Position numbers and translations under genes: made by a program. Source: Kribbella jiaozuonensis (lineage in GTDB: Bacteria; Actinomycetota; Actinomycetes; Propionibacteriales; Kribbellaceae). Taken from it: DNA of 64,000 nucleotides. Below the pieces are notes generated by a model that worked only from the letters and a program-made list of their open reading frames with translations, was not told the origin of the DNA and ran no database searches. The first letter of the stretch is position 1; each line of letters opens with the position of its first letter. This document shows, in pieces, positions 33,751 to 41,611 of this stretch. The stretch covers positions 862,489 to 926,488 of the forward strand of contig NZ_SZPZ01000003.1 in assembly GCF_005233875.1 (NCBI RefSeq). Direction: 5' to 3'.

Positions 33751-34524
33751 ATGCTGCGAAGGTTGTGGGCTGGAATACTGGCTGTCACGTCGTTGACCGG
33801 CGGGATGGCTGTCCTGGGGAGTACTGCGGCTGAGGCACAGCCGGCTGCGGTGTCGGACACGTTGCTGCCGGGTCAGAAGCTGATGGCCCTGCAGTCGATC
33901 AAGTCGAAGAGCGGTGTCTTCACGCTGACCATGCAGCGCAGCGGGGTCGTCACGCTGCTGCAGCGTGGCGACAAGCAGCCGCTGTGGCAGACCGAGACCT
34001 ACCGGCCGGGAGCGGTTCTGGTGATGGGCCAGGACGGGATGCTGCGCATCATCTGGGGCCGGACCCAGCTGCTGGCGATCGGAGCGGCCAGCGCCGGTGC
34101 CAAGCTGGTGCTGCCGAACACCGGGCTGCTGGCGACGTACAACACCCGCGGCAAGGCCGTGTGGAACCGGCACATGGTGATCGGCACGCTGACCCCCGGC
34201 GTCATCCTCAACGCGCCGAGCGTCGGCCCCGGGCGGGAAGTGATCCTGTACTCGGTTTCGCACGCGTACACGGTTCAGATGCTGGACAGCGGCAGTCTGG
34301 TGCTACTGAAGAACGGCAAGACCGTGCTGTGGACCACCGGCAAGAGCGGTCTGCCGAAGGGGTGGGCCGTCATGCGAGCGGACGGCACTTTGTCCACCTA
34401 CAACGTGTCCAACGACGAGACCTGGCAGTACGACACCCGGCGGCCGGGCACCGTCGCCCAGGTCCGCGACGACGGCAGCTTCCTGCTGATCAACGGAAAG
34501 ACCGTCGTCAAGAAGTTCCACTGA
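33751..34524 (+). CDS. Secreted bulb-type (beta-prism II) lectin-like protein
   Basis: 257 residues. A signal peptide ends near GSTAAEAQP. The rest reads as two tandem bulb-lectin-type domains, each opening like LLPGQKLMALQSIKSKSGVF and containing strand-turn units (TLMQRSGVVTLL-like, MLDSGSLVLL, MRADGTLSTY). The mannose-binding signature of plant bulb lectins, QxDxNxVxY, is not intact in any repeat; the Asn and Val positions are changed, so classic mannose binding is doubtful. It lies 27 nt after the ABC operon with a good Shine-Dalgarno (GGGGAG). Its stop codon directly abuts the convergent GH43 stop. Confidence 0.75.
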   Translation: MLRRLWAGILAVTSLTGGMAVLGSTAAEAQPAAVSDTLLPGQKLMALQSIKSKSGVFTLTMQRSGVVTLLQRGDKQPLWQTETYRPGAVLVMGQDGMLRIIWGRTQLLAIGAASAGAKLVLPNTGLLATYNTRGKAVWNRHMVIGTLTPGVILNAPSVGPGREVILYSVSHAYTVQMLDSGSLVLLKNGKTVLWTTGKSGLPKGWAVMRADGTLSTYNVSNDETWQYDTRRPGTVAQVRDDGSFLLINGKTVVKKFH

Positions 34525-35931
34525 TCAGTAGACCTCGATGCGGTCGAGGCTGATGACCGCGCTGGTTGAGGCCGGGTTCTTGTCGCCGGTGACTCGCACC
34601 TTCAGGGTGTGGGCACCGGCGGCGAGCGTCGGGGTGATGTACATCAGCTGCTCGCCGACGCGGATCGAGCTGTAGTAGTCGATGCGTTGCTCGGGACCGC
34701 CGTCGACGGAGATCGCGGCGATCCCGTTGCCGGTGTCGGCCACGCTGAGGAGCGCGGCCCGGGTGCCGGTGAAGTGGATGGTGGCGGTCGCGTTGGTCTC
34801 GCCGCTCCAGTGGTCGTTGCCCCAGAAGCATTGGTTGCCGCAGCCGGATCCCGAGCTCCAGTTCCCGGCGTACTCGACCGTGCTGTCGGTGTCGTTGATC
34901 CAGTAGTTCGACGAGCCGGGGTCACCCGATGGCAGGTTCTGTGTGGCGCCTGCGGCAAGCGGTCGGCCGAGGCTGGGCGTGCCGTCGGCGTTCCAGGTGA
35001 TCTTCTGGACGCGGGTCGTGCGGAACGAATACGTGTAGGTGCTGGTGTTCTTGCCGTGGTACGCGATCCAGTCCTCGGTCCCGTCCGGCGACTTGAAGAA
35101 CGAATGGTGCCCGGGACCCCAGACGCCGGTCTCGTCGTTGCGGGAGAAGATCGGGCCGGCGTGCTGCACCCAGTTGGACGCGACCATCGGGTCGGCGCCG
35201 TTCGCGATGCTCTTCATCCACAGCTGGTAGTCCGGCTTGCCGGTGTCACAGGTCGAGTAGGTCAGGAACGTGCGCGTCGCGCCGTAGAGCGGTGTCGGCC
35301 CTTCTCGAACCTCCGAGCAGCCGCCGTCCGCGGGGATCGCGACCCGGTCACCGGTAGACGTCCACGGGTTGCTCATCCGGACGATGTACAGCTGCGCCGG
35401 TCCGCCCTGACCGCGGCCGGGGCCGGTCCAGACGAAGTACTGCTGGCCGTTGACCGTGATCGGTTCGCCGTCGATCGCGTACTCGCCGAAGTCGGCGATC
35501 TTCGCCTTGAACGCGTACGGGCCGAGCGGGTCGTCGCCGGCCGACTCGAGGACGTACATCCGGTGGTTGGCGTCCACACCGTCCGAGGCCGTGTAGTAGA
35601 TGTACCAACGGCCGCCGACGTGACGGAACGCCGGTGCCCACATCTGCGTGTTGCGGGTCGTGTCCGAGTCCCGCCACACCACCTGCTCCGGTCGGACGAG
35701 CAGCGTGGCGAGACTGGGGGACGACCAGATCCCGATCCGGTCGCCGCGGGTGGTCGCGACGTAGTACTTGCCGTTGTAGAACATCAGCGACGGATCCGCG
35801 GACGGGTTCACCGGGTTCCGGAAGGTCTGCGAGGACACCACATTCCTCTCGACGGCGGGAGCGTTGGCCCCGACCGAGCCGGTCAGGAGTACGGCGAGCA
35901 GGACGCTGAGGACGGGGCGGACGAACCTCAT
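34525..35931 (-). CDS. Secreted GH43-family glycoside hydrolase with C-terminal accessory domain
   Basis: About 468 residues with a signal peptide (VLSVLLAVLLTGSVGA). The five-bladed GH43 fold carries the three expected acids: the Asp base in NPSADPSLMF, the pKa-modulating Asp in EYAIDGEP and the Glu acid in SEVREGPTPL. After about residue 330 there is a beta-sandwich carbohydrate-binding-like module (VEYAGNWSSG, DHWSGETNATATIHFTGT). Likely substrates are alpha-L-arabinofuranosides or beta-xylosides. It sits beside the sugar ABC importer on the opposite strand. The ATG at 35931 has AAGGTG six nt upstream; an ATG three codons earlier is possible. Confidence 0.9.
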   Translation of the reverse strand: MRFVRPVLSVLLAVLLTGSVGANAPAVERNVVSSQTFRNPVNPSADPSLMFYNGKYYVATTRGDRIGIWSSPSLATLLVRPEQVVWRDSDTTRNTQMWAPAFRHVGGRWYIYYTASDGVDANHRMYVLESAGDDPLGPYAFKAKIADFGEYAIDGEPITVNGQQYFVWTGPGRGQGGPAQLYIVRMSNPWTSTGDRVAIPADGGCSEVREGPTPLYGATRTFLTYSTCDTGKPDYQLWMKSIANGADPMVASNWVQHAGPIFSRNDETGVWGPGHHSFFKSPDGTEDWIAYHGKNTSTYTYSFRTTRVQKITWNADGTPSLGRPLAAGATQNLPSGDPGSSNYWINDTDSTVEYAGNWSSGSGCGNQCFWGNDHWSGETNATATIHFTGTRAALLSVADTGNGIAAISVDGGPEQRIDYYSSIRVGEQLMYITPTLAAGAHTLKVRVTGDKNPASTSAVISLDRIEVY

Positions 35932-35990
35932 GACGAACACCTTCCGGGCTGTGGCGGACCATCTCCCTGGATGAACAGTCGTACGACGGA

Positions 35991-36007
35991 TTTACCATCG
36001 TTGTAAA
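35991..36007. promoter_or_regulatory. Probable operator upstream of the GH43 gene
   Basis: TTTAC-N7-GTAAA is an inverted repeat 60-76 nt before the GH43 start. The overall TTTAC..CGTTGTAAA look is that of a LacI-family catabolic operator. Confidence 0.4.
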
Positions 36008-36047
36008 CCCTTCAAACAAGGATCAAATGGTCCGCCACCGCGCCGGA

Positions 36048-36317
36048 CTACCTTCCGCGGTTCTTCTTCGCGGCCTTCTCGGCCGCCTTCTGGACAGCCT
36101 TGTCGTACGCCTTCTCGGCGTTCTTCAGGTTCCGCTTGGCGCCGCGGTCGGCAGCATTGCCGGAACGGATCGTCTGGTGGATCTGGCTCGTCCCGCGCAT
36201 CGCCTGCCGCATCTGGCGGCCGTTCTCCGCCGTGTCCTCAAGCCGCTGGTAGGCGTTGTCGACCGCCTTCGCAGCGTTCCGCACTGCTCTCGGCTGCTTC
36301 TTCTCTCCCCAGGCCAT
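36048..36317 (-). CDS. Small basic Lys/Ala-rich helical protein
   Basis: 89 residues, no membrane segment. It is predicted helical throughout, with a central Gln/Arg/Asn-rich stretch (RQMRQAMRGTSQIHQTIRSG) and a Lys/Ala tail (AEKAYDKAVQKAAEKAAKK) like those of histone-H1-like or nucleoid-binding proteins. DNA or RNA binding is a guess from charge. The start is the ATG at 36317 because GAGGGAG lies six nt upstream; the open frame beyond it runs through a structured intergenic region. Faces away from the 36460 gene. Confidence 0.65.
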   Translation of the reverse strand: MAWGEKKQPRAVRNAAKAVDNAYQRLEDTAENGRQMRQAMRGTSQIHQTIRSGNAADRGAKRNLKNAEKAYDKAVQKAAEKAAKKNRGR

Positions 36318-36390
36318 CGCTGACTCCCTCGTCGTTGGTCGTGCTGACGGTGGTTGCGACGAGACGTCAAAACGCCGGGTTCCGGGTTCA

Positions 36391-36420
36391 GGACCCTTTC
36401 GACCTGCGTCGAAAGGGTCC
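36391..36420. repeat. Perfect 13-bp inverted repeat with 4-nt loop between divergent small genes
   Basis: GGACCCTTTCGAC (36391-36403), CTGC, GTCGAAAGGGTCC (36408-36420). A second weaker repeat, CCGGCA-N9-TGCCGG, follows at 36419-36439. Both lie between two divergent start codons, so this is not an expected terminator position. It could be an operator, a leader hairpin of the 36460 gene, or a terminator of transcription crossing the region. Confidence 0.7.
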
Positions 36421-36459
36421 GGCAGGAACCTCTTGCCGGGATCCGGCGTCTCACCGCAC

Positions 36460-36681
36460 ATGAAGCTCAAGGTGCGGGTCGTGCACTACCGGCACGACTG
36501 CTGGTACGCCGACATCGACGACGCCGATGATCGCCAGCCGGACGATCCCTACTGGTACGCCGACGGCTGCCACACCCAGGCCGAAGCGATCGCCCTCGCC
36601 TGCTCCCAGCTCGCCGCCCTCGACCAGGCAGTTGCCGCCGGCACCCTCCCGGCCCGGATCAGCGAGGCCGTCGCCGCCTGA
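36460..36681 (+). CDS. Small protein with HicB-like N-terminal pattern
   Basis: 73 residues: MKLKVRVVHYRHDCWYADID, an acidic loop, YWYADGCHTQAEAIALACSQ and a helical tail. The order (strand, W-Y-A strand, G-x-T-x-x-EA helix) resembles the partial RNase-H fold of HicB antitoxins, but no HicA partner is beside it and the similarity is by eye. No Shine-Dalgarno is visible; a structured hairpin region precedes the ATG. Coding-like GC-rich third positions support it. Confidence 0.5.
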   Translation: MKLKVRVVHYRHDCWYADIDDADDRQPDDPYWYADGCHTQAEAIALACSQLAALDQAVAAGTLPARISEAVAA

Positions 36682-36695
36682 TCCCCTCACGCTGT

Positions 36696-36784
36696 GTATC
36701 CACAGAAACACCTGTGGATAACGGTGTCTAGCTGTGGATATGTGGACGGTTGCTGTGGACAACCTGGGGGCCGGCTGTGGAGGA
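36696..36784. other. Cluster of DnaA-box-like 9-mers
   Basis: Six matches or near matches to the DnaA box TT(A/G)TCCACA fall in 89 bp: GTATCCACA at 36696 (plus), then on the minus strand TTATCCACA (36713-36721, exact), ATATCCACA (36733-36741), CCGTCCACA (36741-36749), TTGTCCACA (36754-36762, exact actinobacterial consensus) and TCCTCCACA (36776-36784). An AT-richer stretch (36884-36905) follows. No dnaA, dnaN or other origin gene is near. The surrounding 36682-36988 has no convincing gene. Confidence 0.6.
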
Positions 36785-36988
36785 GGCAACTGATGCCGGT
36801 GAGGATGCACGTGCAGTCCGGCCAGTGAGAGAGCGGTTGCCGGGGTCGGGTTCTGGTGGTGAGATAGGTGGCCGTGTGCCGGATGAAACTTTACGAAGAT
36901 TTATCCGTGACATTCGGCGCGCCAGCTCGTTGATCTGTCAGGCAGTTCGCGAATCAGCGGATCGCTGGGGAATCCGGAGGGACCGCTC

Positions 36989-37222
36989 GTGCACAAGTTC
37001 AACGCTCCACCCGACTGGCCTGAGCCGCCGAGTGACAGCTGGCGTCCGCCGATGGGCTGGGAGCCCGACCCGGCCTGGCCCGACGCCCCGGCCGGCTGGG
37101 GGTTCTGGACCAACCGCAGTGGCCGCCGCAGCAGCGGCCCGATCGGCGCGTACGGCGCCGTCGACGCCGGCCGCGTCGAGCTGGCGACAGTCGACCCGGC
37201 TCTGGTGCTGATGCACTCCTGA
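36989..37222 (+). CDS. Small Trp/Pro-rich protein
   Basis: 77 residues. The first 45 are a Trp/Pro array: PPDWPEPPSDSWRPPMGWEP, then DPAWPDAPAGWGFW. This module (PPGWP..W.P..GW.PDP.WP..P.GW) recurs at the N-terminus of many actinobacterial proteins of unknown role; here it is almost the whole protein. It starts with GTG with GGAGGG seven nt upstream. An overlapping open frame at 36750-37211 in another phase has poorer composition. Function unknown. Confidence 0.65.
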   Translation: MHKFNAPPDWPEPPSDSWRPPMGWEPDPAWPDAPAGWGFWTNRSGRRSSGPIGAYGAVDAGRVELATVDPALVLMHS

Positions 37223-37233
37223 TCGTCAACTCC

Positions 37234-37264
37234 GGCTCCCGCATCCCGACCGGCTGCGGGGGCC
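37234..37264 (+). terminator. Probable terminator after the 36989 gene
   Basis: GGCTCCCGCA (37234-37243) pairs with TGCGGGGGCC (37255-37264) as a 10-bp stem with one G-U pair and an 11-nt loop, followed by GTGTTGTGT. It separates the small-gene pocket from the DeoR operon. Confidence 0.5.
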
Positions 37265-37321
37265 GTGTTGTGTCCGCGTTCGGCCACCAGGCTGGCGCGT
37301 TCTTATCGCCTTCTGGTGTTA

Positions 37322-37341
37322 TGTTATCAATCTAGATAACA
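37322..37341. promoter_or_regulatory. Probable DeoR operator of the two-kinase operon
   Basis: TGTTATC-AATCTA-GATAACA is a perfect 7-bp inverted repeat of the DeoR-family type (TGTTA..TAACA), 18 nt before the first gene. It includes a TAGATA -10-like hexamer (37333-37338). A DeoR regulator is the third gene of the operon. Confidence 0.68.
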
Positions 37342-37358
37342 CTCACCTGGGAGGCTTC

Positions 37359-38717
37359 GTGGGCTGGATCGGTCTCGATCTCGGCACGCAAAGTGTGCGC
37401 GCCGTGCTGGCCGATGCCAAGGGCCACGTGCTCGCGGGTGCGACCCGTCCGCTCACCAGCCATCGGGACGGCGTCCGCCACGAGCAGGATCCGCAGTCCT
37501 GGCTCAGCGCCGTCGACGCAGTCCTGGCCGAGGTCGGGACGGCCGATGTCGACGGCATCGCGATCTGCTCGACCTCCGGCACCTTCCTCCTCACCGACCG
37601 CGCCGGCCGACCCGTCACCCCAGCACTGATGTACGACGACGCGCGCGCGGCCGCCCGTCGCGATCACATCGTGGACGCCGACCCGGACCGCTGGGCCACG
37701 AGCATGCAACCCACCTGGGCTCTGCCGAAGATCCTCGAGCTCGTCGCGGACGGTCACGATCTCGCCGACCGCCGGGTCGTCCACAGCGCCGATTTCGTCG
37801 CGGCCCACCTCGTCGGTCATCCGGTCGCCACCGACACCAGCCACGCCCTCAAGACCGGCTACGACCTCCTCGCCGAGACCTGGCCGGCCGAGGCCTTCGA
37901 CAAGCTCGGCCTCCCGCTGTCCGCGTTCCCCGCGGTTGTCCGACCTGGCGTCGAGCTCGGCCGCACTCCCGCCGGCGTCCCCGTCCACGCCGGTATGACC
38001 GACGGCTGCGCGGCCCAGATCGCCGCTGGTGCTCTCAGCCCAGGCGCGTGGAACTCGGTCCTCGGTACGACGCTCGTCCTCAAAGGCGTCAGCGACGACC
38101 TGCTCGTCGACCCCACCGGCGCGGTCTACAGCCATCGTCATCCCGACGGCGGCTGGCTCCCCGGCGGCGCGTCCAGCACGGGTGCCGGCGTACTCACCGA
38201 GCTTCTTCCCGCCGCCGACCTCGACGCTCTCGACCGCGCCGCGCGCGCTCAAGGACCGATCGACGCGGTCACGTATCCGCTGACCAAGACCGGCGAGCGG
38301 TTCCCCTTCGTCGCGCAGCAGGCCGAGCGCTTCACGCTGGGCAGTACCCCCGACGACCTGCACACGTACGCCGCCGTACTGCAAGGGGTCGCGTTTATCG
38401 AGCGGCTCGCGTTCGAGCATCTCGAGACGCTCGGCGCGGACCCGGTGCGGTCGGTCTCGCTGACCGGTGGCGCCACGCGGAGCGGCTACTGGAACCAGCT
38501 CCGGGCCGACGTGCTCGGCGTACCGGTCGAGCTTCCGGCCGTACCGGACCCGGCGTACGGCATGGCTGTCCTCGCTGCGTCAGGTGGGACCGACCTCATC
38601 GGCACCGCGCGACGCATGGTCCGTGTGGATCGCGTCCTCGAACCAGGCGACCAACGACTTGACGACTTGTACGGCGGATTTGTCGCGGAGCTCGACCGTC
38701 GGGGGTATCGCGGATGA
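37359..38717 (+). CDS. FGGY-family carbohydrate kinase (xylulokinase-like), kinase 1
   Basis: 452 residues. ATP-dependent sugar or polyol kinase: N-terminal phosphate-1 motif WIGLDLGTQSVRAVLAD (3-19), substrate-loop region WLSAVDAVL, the FGGY signature region GMTDGCAAQIAAGALSPGAW (about 209-228), and the adenosine motif SLTGGATRSGYWNQLRADVL (about 367-386). Overall closest in feel to xylulokinases, but the substrate is not assignable. It starts with GTG behind GGGAGG. First gene of the DeoR operon; the stop overlaps the phosphatase start. Confidence 0.9.
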   Translation: MGWIGLDLGTQSVRAVLADAKGHVLAGATRPLTSHRDGVRHEQDPQSWLSAVDAVLAEVGTADVDGIAICSTSGTFLLTDRAGRPVTPALMYDDARAAARRDHIVDADPDRWATSMQPTWALPKILELVADGHDLADRRVVHSADFVAAHLVGHPVATDTSHALKTGYDLLAETWPAEAFDKLGLPLSAFPAVVRPGVELGRTPAGVPVHAGMTDGCAAQIAAGALSPGAWNSVLGTTLVLKGVSDDLLVDPTGAVYSHRHPDGGWLPGGASSTGAGVLTELLPAADLDALDRAARAQGPIDAVTYPLTKTGERFPFVAQQAERFTLGSTPDDLHTYAAVLQGVAFIERLAFEHLETLGADPVRSVSLTGGATRSGYWNQLRADVLGVPVELPAVPDPAYGMAVLAASGGTDLIGTARRMVRVDRVLEPGDQRLDDLYGGFVAELDRRGYRG

Positions 38718-39343
38718 GAACGACGATCGTCCTGGCCCGCCACGGCCGCACCGAATGGCATCACGGCAACCGGTACACCGGTTCGACGGACCTCCCGATC
38801 GACGAGGTCGGCGTACAGCAGGCACAGCAGTTGAAGGACTGGGCGCTGGACTACGCGCCGGACGCGCTGTGGTGTTCGCCCATGCTGCGAGCTCGGCAAA
38901 CGATCGGACCGATCGCCGAGACCCTGGACCTGGAGCCGACCGTGGATGCGCGGCTGCGCGAGGTCGACTTCGGGTCGGCCGAGGGGAAGATGTTCAGCGA
39001 ACTGCCGCCGGCGGTGGCGAAGGCGTTCGTGCTGGACCCGGTGCTCGACCACTTCCCGGGCGGTGAGCATCCGGCCGATGCTGCTGATCGGGTGCACGAG
39101 GTCTTCGCCGAGATCGCCGAGCGGCACGAGGGGCAGCGGGTCCTTGTCGTCGCGCACAACACGCTCATCCGGCTGCTCGTCTGCAGGGCGCTCGGACTGC
39201 GACTGAACGACTACCGCAGACTGCTACCTGCGCTCGGTCCCGCGGCGCTGGTGCGTTTCCGGTGGCAGGACGGCACAGTGGGTCTCGAGGCGTACAACGT
39301 TCCACCTGTGATCGAGCCTGCGCGAATGGAGACCCGGGAATGA
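38714..39343 (+). CDS. Histidine phosphatase superfamily protein (PGM/cobC-like)
   Basis: 209 residues. The phospho-histidine motif is LARHGRTEWHHGNRYTG (RHG at 9-11). The second catalytic block is RVLVVAHNTLIRLLVCRALG near residue 150. It is more likely a phosphatase on a small phosphorylated sugar or acid than a mutase, judging by its place between two sugar kinases. Overlaps at both ends (ATGA) tie it to kinase 1 and the DeoR gene. Confidence 0.88.
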   Translation: MRTTIVLARHGRTEWHHGNRYTGSTDLPIDEVGVQQAQQLKDWALDYAPDALWCSPMLRARQTIGPIAETLDLEPTVDARLREVDFGSAEGKMFSELPPAVAKAFVLDPVLDHFPGGEHPADAADRVHEVFAEIAERHEGQRVLVVAHNTLIRLLVCRALGLRLNDYRRLLPALGPAALVRFRWQDGTVGLEAYNVPPVIEPARMETRE

Positions 39344-40140
39344 CATCGGACATCGATGGCGACACCACCGAACTGAGCCGGCCGGCACGCCGGCAGGCCG
39401 AGATCGCGGCGTACGTCGTGAAGCACGGCTCGGTCTCGGCCAACGATCTGGTCGAGGCGTTCGGGGTGAGCGTGATGACGGTGCACCGCGACCTGGACGA
39501 ACTCGAGCGGCAGGGTGTGGTCCGCAAGTACCGCGGTGGCGTGAGCGCGCAGCCGACCAGCGTGTTCGAGAGCAACGTCGCGTACCGGCTGAACACCGCG
39601 CACGCGGAGAAGGCCGCGATCGCCCGGCACGCGCGGGCGATGATCGAGCCGGGGATGTCGGTGATGCTCGACGACTCGACCAGCGCGCTGGCCCTGATCG
39701 ACCTGATCGAGGACATCACACCGTTGACCGTGGCAACGAACTTCCTGCCCGCGATCACCCGGCTGTCCCAGCTCCGCGACATCACGCTGCTCGCACTCGG
39801 CGGGATCTACTCCGCGACCCACGACTCGTTCGGCGGGATGCCGTGCGCCGAGGCCGTCGAGGCGCTGCACACCGATCTGCTGTTCTGCTCCGTCTCCGCG
39901 GTGTCGCCGACGCACGCGTTCCACCAGGAGGAGGAGATCGTCCTGGTGAAGCGGGCGATGTTGCGCTCGGCAAGGACCAAGGTGCTGCTGGTCGACCACG
40001 CCAAGCTGCAGCGCACCGCCCTGCATCGGCTCGCGCCGCTGACCGACTTCGACGTCGTGATCGTCGACGAGAAGACCCCGCAGGACCTGATCGAACCGCT
40101 GCGCGACCACGGCGCCACCGTGGAGGTAGCCAAACTCTAG
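39340..40140 (+). CDS. DeoR/GlpR-family transcriptional regulator
   Basis: 266 residues. The N-terminal HTH is SVSANDLVEAFGVSVMTVHR, then DLDELERQGVVRKYRGGVSA. The C-terminal sensor domain of the phosphosugar-binding ISOCOT type includes SVMLDDSTSALALIDLIEDI, VATNFLPAI and LLVDHAKLQRTALHRLAPL. It likely represses this operon through the palindrome at 37322, with a phosphorylated intermediate made by one of the kinases as inducer. Start: the ATG at 39340 in the phosphatase stop; the upstream open frame is a shadow of that gene. Confidence 0.93.
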   Translation: MTSDIDGDTTELSRPARRQAEIAAYVVKHGSVSANDLVEAFGVSVMTVHRDLDELERQGVVRKYRGGVSAQPTSVFESNVAYRLNTAHAEKAAIARHARAMIEPGMSVMLDDSTSALALIDLIEDITPLTVATNFLPAITRLSQLRDITLLALGGIYSATHDSFGGMPCAEAVEALHTDLLFCSVSAVSPTHAFHQEEEIVLVKRAMLRSARTKVLLVDHAKLQRTALHRLAPLTDFDVVIVDEKTPQDLIEPLRDHGATVEVAKL

Positions 40141-40150
40141 GAGGGGGCTC

Positions 40151-41611
40151 ATGGACGTCGGAGTAGACGTCGGCACCACCGTGACCAAGGCGGTCGCCTT
40201 CGACGCCGACGGCCGCCCGCTGGCAGAGGCATCCCGGCCGACCCGGTTGCTGCACCGCAGTCCTGGCCGGTTTGAGCACGAGGCGCTCGAAATAGTTGCC
40301 TCGGTCAACGAGGTTGTGCAGGAGCTGGCCGGCGCGGTCGGAAGCCGGCCGGGGGTGTTGGCGATCACCGCGCAGGGCGACGGCCTCTGGCTGGTCGACG
40401 ATGCGGGTACGCCGGTCCGCCCGGCGATCTCGTGGCTGGACGCGCGGTCGAGCCCGATCCTCGATGAGTGGACCGGTAGTGGTGTGGCCGAGCGGGTGTT
40501 CCGGCGGTCGGGCAATCGGATGTTCCCCGGTGCGTCGGGGCCGCTGCTGGCCGCAGTACTGGCGGAAGAACCTGGGGTGATCGAGCGGGCGGGTACGGCG
40601 GCGTACTGCAAGGACGTGGTGATGCAGGCGCTGACCGGCGTACGGGCGACGGATGTGTCGGATGCGTCGGCGCCGTTCCTTGATCCCAGGACCGGGGAGT
40701 ACGACGATGAGGCGCTGGCGGCCACGGGGTTGTCGGGGTTGCGTCGGCTGCTGGCGCCGGTTGCCGGTGCGGGGCCGGTTGGCGAGTTGCGGGACGACTC
40801 GACCGGGATGGCTCGCGGGACCAGGGTGTCTGCCGGGCCGTACGACCTTCCGGCCGCGGCGGCGGGCGCTGGTGTGACCGAGCCTGGCGACGCGCTCCTG
40901 ACTGTCGGTACAACGTTGGCGTGCCAGGTCGTCACCCGTGAACTGCCCGTCGACGGCGAGCCCGCCGGCCTGTTCCTCGGTACCTGGACTCCAGGTGTCT
41001 GGCTGCGCGCGATGCCCGCCATGGTGGGCACAGCGGCCCTCGACCGTGTCCTCGCACTCGTCGGGGTCGGTACTGCTCAGCTGCCGGGCCTTCTCGCCGA
41101 GAGCTCGCCCGGTGCGGCCGGCGTGACTGTCCTGCCTTATCTGTCGGAGGCCGGTGAGCGCGCGCCGTTCGTCGACACCCGCGCCCGCGGCACGATCGAC
41201 GGCATCTCGCTGTCTACGACGACGGCCGACCTCGTTCGCGCGACCTGCGAAGGGATCGCGTACGCCGCTCGCCACTGCCTCGAGGCCGCCGGGTGGACCG
41301 GTCGCGTGACGGTCTGCGGCGGTGGCGCCCGGAGCAGCGAGTGGACCCAGATCCTCGCCGACGTACTGAACGCGCCGCTGCACACCGCCGAGGCCGAACA
41401 GGTCGCCGCGCGCGGTGCAGTGATCTGCGCGCGACGGGCCGTCGACCCGGACAGCGCCGGAGCGGACTGGATCGCCGAGACCCGCCAGGTCGACCCGGAT
41501 CCGGCGCGCGCCACGTTCTACGCCGAGGGATACGCCCACTACCTGCGCCGGATCGAGGCGGCCCGCCCGCGCTGGTCCGACCCAGCACCCACGTTCACAG
41601 GAGATCGATGA
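40151..41611 (+). CDS. FGGY-family carbohydrate kinase, kinase 2
   Basis: 486 residues. The phosphate-1 motif is MDVGVDVGTTVTKAVAFDAD; ISWLDARSSPILDEW is the substrate-side loop. GVTEPGDALLTVGTTLACQV and RVTVCGGGARSSEWTQILAD are the phosphate-2 and adenosine motifs. It is clearly divergent from kinase 1 in the same operon, nearer to L-xylulose/erythritol/AI-2-type kinases by eye. A strong Shine-Dalgarno (AGGAGGGGG) precedes the ATG, 10 nt after the regulator gene. The stop overlaps the dehydrogenase start. Confidence 0.9.
   Translation: MDVGVDVGTTVTKAVAFDADGRPLAEASRPTRLLHRSPGRFEHEALEIVASVNEVVQELAGAVGSRPGVLAITAQGDGLWLVDDAGTPVRPAISWLDARSSPILDEWTGSGVAERVFRRSGNRMFPGASGPLLAAVLAEEPGVIERAGTAAYCKDVVMQALTGVRATDVSDASAPFLDPRTGEYDDEALAATGLSGLRRLLAPVAGAGPVGELRDDSTGMARGTRVSAGPYDLPAAAAGAGVTEPGDALLTVGTTLACQVVTRELPVDGEPAGLFLGTWTPGVWLRAMPAMVGTAALDRVLALVGVGTAQLPGLLAESSPGAAGVTVLPYLSEAGERAPFVDTRARGTIDGISLSTTTADLVRATCEGIAYAARHCLEAAGWTGRVTVCGGGARSSEWTQILADVLNAPLHTAEAEQVAARGAVICARRAVDPDSAGADWIAETRQVDPDPARATFYAEGYAHYLRRIEAARPRWSDPAPTFTGDR

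Noticed and set aside
36696..36905. Chromosomal origin (oriC)
   Set aside because: None of the usual origin neighbours is present, so I call it only a DnaA-box cluster.
36750..37211. 153-codon frame overlapping the Trp/Pro-rich gene
   Set aside because: It begins inside the DnaA-box cluster, lacks a Shine-Dalgarno and turns into an Arg/Ser-rich shadow over the better-supported gene at 36989.
37332..38420. 362-codon open frame antisense to FGGY kinase 1
   Set aside because: Shadow frame; kinase motifs are on the plus strand.
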